From Desulfosoma caldarium (GTDB taxonomy: Bacteria > Desulfobacterota > Syntrophobacteria > Syntrophobacterales > DSM-9756), in contig NZ_RJVA01000009.1 of assembly GCF_003751385.1 (NCBI RefSeq), positions 1-64,000 of the forward strand: a DNA stretch of 64,000 bases, written 5' to 3'. The notes under the pieces are model-generated. The model saw only the letters and a list, made by a program, of their open reading frames with translations, did no database searches and was not told the origin of the DNA. The translations under genes and the position numbers were made by a program. Positions 18,566-28,100 of this stretch are shown here, in pieces. The stretch's first letter is position 1. Each line of letters opens with the position of its first letter.

Positions 18566-18764
18566 AGCATCACGCTCCTTTCCCTCGCACGTTCGATCCG
18601 GCACGATTCCCCTTGCGCACGGCCCCTGCTCCACTCGAATTCCACCATAACGGCATCGGGAATGTCAAAGTCAATCACCCGAAGCGGCGCGCCGCGGATG
18701 CCCCCCTGGCCGTCACCTGGTAGATCGGCAAGCAGGCGATATCCCCGGACCGCGAGCGATGCAC

Positions 18765-18797
18765 CCGTAGGGGCGACCCGCCGGGTCGCCCCTACGG
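18765..18797. repeat. REP palindrome, 16-bp perfect arms
   Basis: CCGTAGGGGCGACCCG and its exact reverse complement flank one central C. The core GGGGCGACCCG is repeated inside the adjacent transposase gene at 19148-19170. This is the form expected of a REP sequence mobilised by the neighbouring REP-associated transposase. No CDS lies between 18566 and 18832 apart from this repeat. Confidence 0.85.
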
Positions 18798-18832
18798 ACA
18801 GGCCAGGGCGGGGTTTTCAACGTCGCATTGGG

Positions 18833-19476
18833 TCAAATGCGCCATGGTTCGTTCTTTGTCGGGGCGGGTTCCAAACCCGCCCGAAAACATCGAGATTTTT
18901 CACGGTCCATTTCCCAATGCCATGAATTGTTCGCGATGTATTCCCGGACGCGCTTTAATGATTCGTCGTTCCGGATGATGTGTTCATAATAATTGCGTTG
19001 CCAGACCGACGCGCCGGCCATGCCGCGCGCGGCGTTGATGCCTTTGTGGTGGCGGATTTGAATTGACCGATGATTGCGCCAATGGAATGGGACGCCACAC
19101 CGGTTGGTGGCCTCGTCGGGTCGACTCGGTTGGCGACCCGCCGGGTTGGGGCGACCCGCCGGGTCGCCCCTACGGTATCCACAATCCAAAGGATACCGTG
19201 CACATGATTGGGCATGACCACGAATTCGTGTTCGTCCAATCGTATATACGGGCGAATACGCGCCGCGGCAAACCATTCCTCGCGCGCAATTTTCCCGGTG
19301 TCATTCAACCGCATTTCCCCATTAACCACCTGCCCAAACAAACACGCGCGGTCGTGCGTGACAATGGTGACGAAATACGCTCCGGGGAGGGTGTAATCAT
19401 ACCCCTTCAGGCGGATGCTGCGGCGGTGATGACGTTGCGGTTTGTTGCTCACAACCCTCACTTGGGTAAAAACCAC
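18833..19476 (-). pseudogene. REP-associated tyrosine (Y1) transposase, frameshifted
   Basis: The first frame (19476 to 18955) carries SIRLKGYDYTLPGAYFVTI and the HUH motif in VMPNHVHGILWI, hallmarks of RAYT/TnpA-REP transposases. It then slips near 19035. The second frame continues the family with WQRNYYEHIIRNDESLKRV, containing the catalytic Tyr, and ends at a stop at 18833. A single-base shift therefore separates the HUH half from the Tyr half, and the gene should be inactive unless frameshifting occurs. The variable loop between them is encoded by a REP palindrome (see 19148-19170). Confidence 0.82.
19148..19170. repeat. REP palindrome inside the transposase reading frame
   Basis: GGGGCGACCCG, a central C and the reverse complement form an 11-bp-arm palindrome. 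TACGG follows, as in the copy at 18765-18797. A partial copy (GGCGACCCGCCGGGTT) precedes it directly. On the minus strand these encode a stretch rich in Arg, Thr and Pro in the loop between the HUH motif and the catalytic Tyr of the transposase. Confidence 0.8.
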
Positions 19477-19870
19477 GCCGCATCCTTCACCTGTAAGGCG
19501 CCGGAGATGAGTTTGGGCAGCCGCGCGTGGCGCCAGGCAGCGAGGGTGAGGGGGCGGGGTGGGTTTGATCTATTCGTTCATCCATCGTTCGAACCTTGAT
19601 GCCAAAGGACTTCAATACAGCAAGTGCGGGCGAAATTAGACGCTATGACGTGAGGCCGCTTAAAGTTCAGCGATGAGCGGGTCGGGAAAAAGGTCGTCGA
19701 GGCGGGCGGGCAGCTTCGGCAACGATTCGTCACGCCGCCCGTAAGGGCGACCATCTCAAGGACGCCCCTACATCCGGCCTGCCCGGGTTCGAAGTCCACG
19801 AACGGCGACGGATCAGGGCGCGGACCATCGCCTCCGGAAGGCGACCATCCTCGAGACCAGCTCAGTTTTG
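19477..19870. other. Non-coding stretch with repeat debris upstream of the transposase
   Basis: No intact gene. A degenerate REP-like element (GTAAGGGCGACC ... GACGCCCCTAC) lies at about 19741-19772. Minus-strand bases 19664-19731 read as a 22-residue protein end (SLPKLPARLDDLFPDPLIAE followed by L and a stop), probably the tail of a gene cut off by the repeat; I cannot name it. The stretch marks the left edge of the defence island. Confidence 0.5.
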
Positions 19871-22800
19871 TCACTCGGCGTGCTGAGTCGGCCCATAAGA
19901 GCGCTGCCTGTACACGGCAGCGACTTGCTGCGCGCAGGCTGTGGGGTCCTTGAGGATCGTGCGGCCCCAGTAAGTTAAAACAATCCAGCCGCGAGTTTGA
20001 AGGAAGTTGCGCTTTCTCGCGTCCAGCTCCAGAGTCTCGGGATTACCGTGGATGGCGAAGCCGTCGCAGTAAACAGCAAGTTTCACATCAGGCCAGGCAA
20101 AATCGGGCACCGTCACGAGACGACCTTGCTCATCGCGCACTTCGTGCTCACGTTCTGGCAGCGGCAGCTCGGCGATTGTCTCGAGGGCCGCCCGAAGCGG
20201 CTCCTCGATCTCGCCCTTAGTGTAGCCCTTCACCGCCGAATCCGCGCCTGATTGCTTGGCGGCGAGCATGTTCTCGAGAACCTCGAGACCGGTGCCCGGT
20301 TGGGCGTCCTGAGGAACAACCGGTTCCTGCTTCGACAGGATCAGAAGCAGATCGCGGATTTGATCCTTGTCGAAGAAGGGGTGCCAGCGCTGGTTACTGT
20401 AGCGTTTCAGACACAGATAGCACGCCTTCGCGCAGGTGTGACCGAAGAGCCGTTCCAGCGCCGCCTGGGCAACCGCCGGCAGTCGCGCTGCCATCTCCTC
20501 CAGATACCCCGCTCCTCCTGGCACCGTCTCGTAGAACACGATTTGCTCGCCAACGGCGCTCTGCGGACGTTTGCGCACGAAGGCGGCAAGCTCCCCCGGT
20601 TCGAGCTCCAGGAGATGTCCTGCGCCGATGAGCAGCGCCTCGGCCAGGGTCACCAGGGAGGGCGACAGCGACGAGCGCCCGATGGTCTGCACGTCTCCCC
20701 GACTGGGGACCGTGAGGATCAGGCAGTCGGTTTCGAACTGGTAGGCTAAAACGAGCGGGGCCGGCTCACCTGAACAGAATCGCCGGTGGTAGGTGCGCCA
20801 GTCCTGAACCTGTTTTGCCCGCTCCGGATCGCTGGGATCATGCGGCAGGTGCCGGCCGCAATCGGGGCAGAGCCAGAACTTGCTGCCTCTACCCGTCTTG
20901 CCCTCCAGTCGGCCCCAGTTCGTGACCAGGACCCCCGCCAAGTTTACCAGTTCAACCGGGGTCAGCAGATACGGGTATATTCGCCATCGACTCCCAGACC
21001 CGGCAAGCAGGTTCTCGCGCCTCTCATGGTTCTGCCTTTGCCGGGACTCTTCCTCAGCGCTAATCTTGAGGTTCTCCTCCGCCTCGAAGGCGTCCACAAA
21101 GACCACATCGGTTGCCTCCGGAAGGGAGGCCTGGCAACGCGGACACCGGTTCTTGCCCGCCTCTACGGCCTCCTCGCACTGTTCGCAGAAATGAAAGGCC
21201 TGAAGCCGCCCAGAGGTTTCGGCGTCCGTCCGCCCGGGGGTGCCCGCCACCGAGCCAGGCCCGCCGGAGAAAAGAACCCGGATCGAGCGCAGTTTGTGGC
21301 CATTTGCATAAACGTAGTTGCCGGGTGCAAACTCTTCCAGCGCCATGGCTGAGGGCCGGTAGAGCGTCGGGGTGTCCGCGACCCCCGGGTCCAGGCTAAA
21401 CGTATCCAGCGGAAACTGGTAAGCAGGCAAGAGACCCCGTGTGGCGAGGTAGTTAAGCGTGTAAGCGCGCTCAGGGTCCTGCGTGATCTCGTAGTATGCC
21501 CGCTTGCGCGCTGCGGCCTTGCGTTCGTCCTGGCGCGGGGAACCCACCTGCGAGTACTCCCGGAATTCCCGGTCGAGTTGCCGGACGCGCTGCCACCATC
21601 CTTCGAACACGCCAATGAGGTCGTCCTCGAACCGGTCTAGGATTGTCTCGGCGTCGGTGTTTCCGTAACGTTTCGTTCGTCCTTCGCGCCGATCCGGATC
21701 AAACACCGCAGCCAGTCGTTTCACCAGCTCGGCGCGCTGCTGGCGCACTTCCGTAAACAGTGGCGTCAGTTCCTCCTTCTTCCAGCGCGTTGGCTTGCGA
21801 ATGTCGTCAAGGAGATCTCCCAGGCGATCCGGAAGCTCCGCCCCCACGCACTCCAGAACATAGGAACGCAGGTGCCGCAAAACCACTTTGGGGTTGTCAA
21901 GCCTGAGGTGAGGCGGCTCGAAGTGGCCGCCGATCAGCCATTCTGGGCGCTCGAAGGCGTGCCGGTCGTGGGCTCCCCCGGCACAGAAAGTTGACACAAA
22001 CCCGATGCGCAGCCGTCGGCCTGCCCGGCCGCTGCGCTGGGCATAATTGGCCGGCGTGGGCGGGGCATTACGCATGACGACGGTGAGTAGGGGTCCGATG
22101 TCCACGCCCAGCTCCAGCGTGGGCGTGCACACGAGCATGTCCAGGCGCCCTTCCTTGAAGGCCGTCTCGCGCCGGGCTCGCTCCTCGCCGGAAATCTGCG
22201 CGGTGTGTTCCGCGACGGCCAGGCGCTGAGGCGGCCGGTCAAGGTAAAGGCGAACGTAGTAATTGTCCTGGTCCACGGGGCTTGGAGCCAAGCGGCCACG
22301 GGCACATCGCGGCGTTGGGCAAACCGGCAGCTCATAAGGCCGCCAGGCCTGACACGCATTGCAGCGAAAGCCACTTTCGGGCGCATAGAGCCGAAGGACG
22401 CGTGGGTCAATCTGCAGAGGACGCAACCCTGACACCTGTTCGCAGCGCGGAATCGGAAGGTTCGAGACCTGGACGAGAATCTCCTCATCGACGAGGAGCG
22501 CCACCAGTTCACGGAGGAAACGTTCACTTGCGTCCCGGTCTGCGATAAGCCGCATGGCGATCTTTTGTGTTGCCGTGAGCTGGCCCACACGCGAGTTCTC
22601 CTGGACAAAACCCATGACCGGTCCCGTTTTGCGGATGTGATCCGGTCGGTCGAGGGCAAAGGCGCGCGGCCAGCGGTCTCGCTCCGGAAAGCGGACACTG
22701 TACGGCTCGGCCTCCAGCTCGCGGTAACGCCGCTTCCGGACGGGGTCGATGTATTCCTGAAAGAAGTCGTAGGCCACCGCCCGGTTCTTGCGCATGGTGT

Positions 22801-25114
22801 CCAGCACGGCGCGGGCCAGCAGCAGCGCCGTGGGGACATCGAGGCCAGCTTCCCTAGCCGCTTGTTGGAAGCGGCCCTCCTTTTCCAGTTCATCCAAAAA
22901 CTCGTAGTCCACAGCCACGAGGCCGAGGTTCTCCAGCGACGCGCGTTGCCGGCTGTAGCGCGTGAACTCGTTGGCGGCCTCGTAGGTGATGGCATCAAGC
23001 CATCGATCTCGCTCGGGCCGAGTGAGCCGGCGCGGAATGATTCCGAGGTCGCAATAGATGTCAAAGAGCTGTTGGGGTAGCTCGGAGAGGTAGACGCCGC
23101 GATCCCCTGCGTCGCGCACGGCACGGGCCACCGCATGGCGCAAGGCGAAAGAGCGGTGCTTGTCCGTGGTGTAGCCCGCCTGGTGGGCTGCGTCCTGGCG
23201 ATTGTCGGCGAAGACGAGGAGCTTGCGATCCGCCCCATCCAGCCTGTCTAGGTGATGCGTGGCCAGCACAGAGACCGTGGAGGCCGTTCCGGTCCTGAGC
23301 GGGGTCACGATGTCGCCACGTGTGTAGATATCGCCGCAGGCCGGGCATGTGCTCAACTTGCCGCGGTGGATCAGCATGCGGATAGCCGGCCGGTTGCATA
23401 CCGGGCAGCTAGCCCCTTCGCCAAGCAACCGGCCGCAGCCCAGGCACACTCCGGTGGGAATCAGGCGCTCCTCGGCGTTTTTCCGGCGCCGTGATCGGGA
23501 GATGGCGTTGGCCGCCCCTTCCTCCGCTTCCTCATCCTCGGTGCCGGGGCCCTCAGGGAGCTTGAGGATTTCGTGGGTTAGAAACGCGGTGTTTTCGTCG
23601 CTGTAAAAGTCCCCTGTCCCTACGGGACGATTGTCGTCTTCGCGCTCAAAGCGGATCTTCACGAAGTCCTGCCCGCAGGTGCGACAAAGCGCCGCGGGCC
23701 AGGCCACCGAACCGCAGCGCACGCACTCGGCGCCACCCTGGGGGACAAGCGCCCGGCAGTCCGGGTTCAGGCAGAGCGCCACGTCGTAGACGCCGTGAAA
23801 GAAGGTGTGGAGCTTGGGCCGCAAACGAGGGGGATGCTCGTCGTCACCCACGCTTCCGACGAGCAGGTACGCCTCGATCTCCCGGCGGACCTCCTCGGCG
23901 GGAACGTCCGCGCGCTCGGGAAGGCGCCCGCAAAGAATCTCCGCCGCTCTCGTGATGGAGACGGGTTCGGCGAAGATCTCCTCGATGGCATGAACGATCC
24001 GGTTCCCATCAAAAACTGCCGCCACGCGATCTGCGATGGGTCCATCCGGTGGGCACGAACGACCCGTCAAGCGTTCGGCGAGGGCCACAACAGAGGCATC
24101 GTCTGAAGGATTCAGGTCGGCCAGCAGGGCGTCGTTGAGATTCGGCCGGGGTGGTGTCCAGCTTGCGCCCTCTGGCTTCCGCGGCGCGTAATGCTCACCG
24201 ATGACGTCCTGCGGCGCAACCGTCTCGCCAAAAAGAGTCGTGGCGAAGCGGGCAAGGGCCTCGGAGCCGTCCTTCTTCGCCGCCACGGTGGCGGATGTGC
24301 CTATGGCCAACAGCTCGCCCGGCGTGAGCCCGGCGTGGGCCTTCAACCTGCGGATGAGGCAGGCAATCTCGGTGGCCAGCGCCCCCCGGTAGCTGTGGAT
24401 CTCATCGAGCACCAGGTAGCGTAGCGACCTAGTAAAGAGCTGTCGGTCCTGCCGGCGCACGAGCAGGAACTCGAGCTGCTTGTAGTTCGTAAGGATCAGA
24501 TCGGGTGGCTCCCTGCGGATATGGGCACGAGTCAATCGCTCCGTTTCAGCAGGCGCTTCGCTAAGGCTTTGGGCCGCCGCGTCGCTGTCGCCCGTATATA
24601 GGGCAAAGGAGATATCGATGCCGGTGCCGCGCAAAAGTCGCCGTAGGCGCTCCAGTTGATCGTTGGCGAGCGCATTCATCGGATAAAGGAGCACCGCCTG
24701 GAGTCCCTGAACGCCCTCGGCCTTGCGGCGCAGGATGCCGTCGAGGACGGGCAGCAGGAAGGCCTCCGTTTTACCGGAGCCGGTGCCGGTGGTGATCACG
24801 CAGGAGCGGCCCACACGCAGTGCCGCCAGCGCATCCTCCTGGTGGCGGAACAGGCGCTCCTTGCCAAACGGCCAGCGTGCTTTGAGCAGGTCCGGATGAA
24901 GCCCGCCGGCGGCCACAATCTTCTCCAGGGTCCTTCCCCGCTCAAAATCGCGGGCCAGCGTGACGTATGGTCCGCGCACAATAACGTCGGTGCCGTCCAG
25001 ATGATTCTCGAATTGGTGGCGAAGACGGTCGTCCAGGAATCGATACGAGGTGCGAAGGAACCGCCGGTACTCGGAAATAAGACCGCGAACGGCCTGGGGA
25101 ACATTGGCCGTCAT
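19871..25114 (-). CDS. DEAD/DEAH helicase with DUF1998 and C-terminal nuclease-like domain (DrmA/DrmB-like fusion)
   Basis: A 1747-residue protein. Walker A (TTGTGSGKTEA) is near residue 110, the DEIH box (LVLDEIHSYRG) near 240, and helicase motif VI (AQRSGRAGRRLRIGF) near 1030. Several zinc-knuckle pairs lie between and after the lobes (CVRCGS, CRTCGQ, CLGCGR, CPVCNR, CEQCEE, CPRCQA). A DUF1998 segment follows (FYETVPGGAGYLEEMAARLP, then HTCAKACYLCLKRYSNQRW). The last 110 residues resemble Vsr/DUF559 nucleases (VPDFAWPDVKLAVYCDGFAI). In DISARM the helicase DrmA and DUF1998 protein DrmB are separate; here they appear joined, with a nuclease tail where a PLD nuclease gene would be expected. 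ATG overlaps the methylase stop (ATGA); GGGAGG is upstream. Confidence 0.85.
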   Translation of the reverse strand: MTANVPQAVRGLISEYRRFLRTSYRFLDDRLRHQFENHLDGTDVIVRGPYVTLARDFERGRTLEKIVAAGGLHPDLLKARWPFGKERLFRHQEDALAALRVGRSCVITTGTGSGKTEAFLLPVLDGILRRKAEGVQGLQAVLLYPMNALANDQLERLRRLLRGTGIDISFALYTGDSDAAAQSLSEAPAETERLTRAHIRREPPDLILTNYKQLEFLLVRRQDRQLFTRSLRYLVLDEIHSYRGALATEIACLIRRLKAHAGLTPGELLAIGTSATVAAKKDGSEALARFATTLFGETVAPQDVIGEHYAPRKPEGASWTPPRPNLNDALLADLNPSDDASVVALAERLTGRSCPPDGPIADRVAAVFDGNRIVHAIEEIFAEPVSITRAAEILCGRLPERADVPAEEVRREIEAYLLVGSVGDDEHPPRLRPKLHTFFHGVYDVALCLNPDCRALVPQGGAECVRCGSVAWPAALCRTCGQDFVKIRFEREDDNRPVGTGDFYSDENTAFLTHEILKLPEGPGTEDEEAEEGAANAISRSRRRKNAEERLIPTGVCLGCGRLLGEGASCPVCNRPAIRMLIHRGKLSTCPACGDIYTRGDIVTPLRTGTASTVSVLATHHLDRLDGADRKLLVFADNRQDAAHQAGYTTDKHRSFALRHAVARAVRDAGDRGVYLSELPQQLFDIYCDLGIIPRRLTRPERDRWLDAITYEAANEFTRYSRQRASLENLGLVAVDYEFLDELEKEGRFQQAAREAGLDVPTALLLARAVLDTMRKNRAVAYDFFQEYIDPVRKRRYRELEAEPYSVRFPERDRWPRAFALDRPDHIRKTGPVMGFVQENSRVGQLTATQKIAMRLIADRDASERFLRELVALLVDEEILVQVSNLPIPRCEQVSGLRPLQIDPRVLRLYAPESGFRCNACQAWRPYELPVCPTPRCARGRLAPSPVDQDNYYVRLYLDRPPQRLAVAEHTAQISGEERARRETAFKEGRLDMLVCTPTLELGVDIGPLLTVVMRNAPPTPANYAQRSGRAGRRLRIGFVSTFCAGGAHDRHAFERPEWLIGGHFEPPHLRLDNPKVVLRHLRSYVLECVGAELPDRLGDLLDDIRKPTRWKKEELTPLFTEVRQQRAELVKRLAAVFDPDRREGRTKRYGNTDAETILDRFEDDLIGVFEGWWQRVRQLDREFREYSQVGSPRQDERKAAARKRAYYEITQDPERAYTLNYLATRGLLPAYQFPLDTFSLDPGVADTPTLYRPSAMALEEFAPGNYVYANGHKLRSIRVLFSGGPGSVAGTPGRTDAETSGRLQAFHFCEQCEEAVEAGKNRCPRCQASLPEATDVVFVDAFEAEENLKISAEEESRQRQNHERRENLLAGSGSRWRIYPYLLTPVELVNLAGVLVTNWGRLEGKTGRGSKFWLCPDCGRHLPHDPSDPERAKQVQDWRTYHRRFCSGEPAPLVLAYQFETDCLILTVPSRGDVQTIGRSSLSPSLVTLAEALLIGAGHLLELEPGELAAFVRKRPQSAVGEQIVFYETVPGGAGYLEEMAARLPAVAQAALERLFGHTCAKACYLCLKRYSNQRWHPFFDKDQIRDLLLILSKQEPVVPQDAQPGTGLEVLENMLAAKQSGADSAVKGYTKGEIEEPLRAALETIAELPLPEREHEVRDEQGRLVTVPDFAWPDVKLAVYCDGFAIHGNPETLELDARKRNFLQTRGWIVLTYWGRTILKDPTACAQQVAAVYRQRSYGPTQHAE

Positions 25115-28100
25115 TGTTTGTCCCTCCCTTCGCGAGGCAGGAGGCCTAGCTTGCGCAAGCCCTCGAGCGCATCGGCGATGCGGTCCGGAGCGAACGCCTC
25201 CCGCGAGAGTTTCGTCTTCCATTCAGGAACCGACCGGATGTAAGCCAGTACGGCCTCCGGGGTCATGGACTTGTCCCCGCGCCAAAGCTCCATGGCTGCC
25301 AGGTGCACGGTGGTCCAGCGCTCCAGCGTCTCGTCTTTAAAGGTGCGGAACTTTTCCAAAACCAGCTCGGCCAGGTTCGTGTCGATATACCGCGGGGCAT
25401 AGCCCAGGGCCTCTTGGATGTTGGGACCTGGTTCAAAATGGGTGGGGTCGTGCGCGACAAGCCAGTTCTTTTCACGTAGGGCAATGTCCTCTGGCCCTTT
25501 GTAACGCAACCAGGGATCGTAGGGGCCGGCGGCCAGCTTTCGAAAATCCATAAAGAGGCCTGTTTTCGTGGCAGATTCGATGAGATACAGCATCTTTTGC
25601 ACCCGGAAACGGCTTACCGGGTAGCCCGGGGAATGGAGCCTGTCGACAGCCCAGGAAAATACGACCGCCTGCTGAAAAGCTTTCCGTGCGGCAGGCTGGC
25701 CCGGTGTGTCGGCCACGAAAGCCCCCTGGCGTTCCGCAGCAAGGGCAAGGGTGGTCGTGGGCAAAGCGTAGACTTTCGCACTCTCGACTTCCTGCTTCCA
25801 CTCCTGCACCCGCTCCTGCAAGTAGGCATAAAAGGCCCCGCGCTTGCGGGCGAACACCGGAAAAGTGGAGAGGATGTAGGCGAAGTCATCGGGCGCGAGG
25901 TTGTAAGCTTCGGCCACAGCGCGGTTGGCACGAAACATAGCAACCCAGCGTTGCTGCATGTCAAGAACGTGCTCAACTAGTCCCGACAATGCCAAGAATG
26001 TAGGGGGAGAGACTTCTTCGGGTATCACCACGAGCGGCATACGGGCAAGATACGTAAAGCTAAGGTGTGTGCCCGCAGTGCGAAAGCGCAGAGCGAAGTC
26101 GAAGACAAAAGAATTGAGCACCGCGCACACGCTCTCGACAGCTGCGCTCACCTTAATGCCCGAGAGAGTGTGCCCGAAGCACGACCGGAGCGGCAGAACC
26201 GCGGCGATGCAGGTGCGTTCGTCTGTATTTCTGGCGATGTCGCGGAAAACGAGCTTGGGGCCGGGGTCGGGGGGCTTGCCGTACTTCCGCTGGCAGGCCG
26301 CCAGACTCACCCAGCGCTCGATGGGTTTGATGTCCACAAGGAACTGCTCGATGTGCTTGCCCTCGTACAGGGGCCAGAAGCCGGCCTCGGCCATGCGCTC
26401 GCGGATCTCAGGCCAGGCGGCGGGATCATAGTAGGGCGGGCGGTCGGTGGTACCGGTTATGGGCCCTAGAATCTGCCGGGGGTTATAGAGCTTGCCCGTC
26501 TTGAGGTCGGTCCAGAGGTCCCGGTCGTTGGTCATGTGGAATTCCGTGTAAAACCGGGCGTTCCAGGTGCCGGGGCCCTGGTCGCCAAGCAACGGCCGGG
26601 GGTTCACGGGGCTGCCGTCGGCGTCATAGCCGTACATCTTGAGGAGAATCTCGCGGTCTCGGGGGCTCCGGTACTCGAGGAAGGCAAGCGTGCCCGGCGA
26701 TAGGCGCTCCAGTTCGCGCCACCGGACAGGAACGATCCAGGGAGCGGGGCCGGGGAGGACTTTTTCATGGCCCGGTTCACGGTGGCGCGCCGTGGCCTGC
26801 AGCTCGGCGAGATCGTGCCGCATGAACGCGGCATCGAAGCCGTCGGCCTGCGGGCGGCCCTTGCGAAAGACGAGGCTCACAAACTTGTACCTCGAGTCGA
26901 TCGGGAAAATCTTCCGCCGATTCTCGAAGGCGTAAAAGCGCTCCACCGTGGCTTCTTCCAGGAGCAGATGCCGCAACCCGGTGCACCCCTCGTTGTTGTA
27001 AATGGCCGAGGGGACGACGAATCCCACACGGCCGCCCTCGCGGACCAACTGCCAGGCGCGCTCGACGAAGAACTTGAAGGCATCAGGGTCACCGCCCGTG
27101 GACCTCCCGTCAACCTCCCAGTCCTGGAAGTGGTAGTCGCCGCCCTTTTTGAGGCAGGCGGCCAGCGTCTTGATCCGCTCTGTGTAGGCGCCGAACGCCT
27201 CTTTGAGTCCCGTATGCGCGGCGTTGAGCTCGGCAATCCGCCGGTCGAGCTCACCGCCCACGAAGGCCCGGATGAGAATGTCCTGGCAGCCGTAGAATTC
27301 TTTGCGGTCGGGCTTAATTTTATCCCAGGGCGGGTTGCCGAGAATGGCATCGAATCCCGGGCGCTCGACGTCCACAAAGACCTCGGGAAACTCCAGCTCC
27401 CAGTGAAAAAAGCGCTCGCGCTCGCAAACGGATACGAACTCACGCCACCACGGCCGGCTCTCCGCGTAACATCGCAGCTCCTCAGGCGAGTCGACGAGAC
27501 TACAGAGCCTTGACCACTCGCGCCAGATCTCGGGCACGAAGGCCGAGGCGGAGCGGAGATCGAAGAGAAGCTTGGCAGCGGCCAGGGTCTTCTCGGCTTG
27601 CTGGCGGAGGAGCTCTTTATACTTATGCTCCTCGATACTTTCGGGCTCCACTCCTTCGCGCATAAGGTCCTCAGGGCGTGCTTCGTCAATGGTTCGGCGG
27701 AGGCTCGCTGCTTTGCCAACAGCTTCTCGCACTCTGTGTTGAAACAATCCAAGCTGCCCTGACTGCGACACGCTCCTTTGGCGCGGGCGAGGCAGTGGCG
27801 GCTCTTCCAGCCGGCCCATCCAGGTCCCCAAAAGCGAGTTGCCGCAGCGAATGTGGTGTTCGAAGTAGGTGAGGGGGCGGTCGCCGGCCACCGACTCGAT
27901 CCACAGTGCAACGCGCGCCAGCATCACGGCGGTGGGGTTCAAGTCCACGCCAAAAAGGCAGCGTTCGGCAATTCGGCGCTTGCACCAGGCACGGGCCTCG
28001 GAGTTGGCCGCGCGCGCCTCCTCGTCCGGTACCTCCCAGTCGATGTCCCAGCCGCGGCCCGCCCGCGACTCAAACGCGGGGGGCGCCTTGGTGCCATGCT

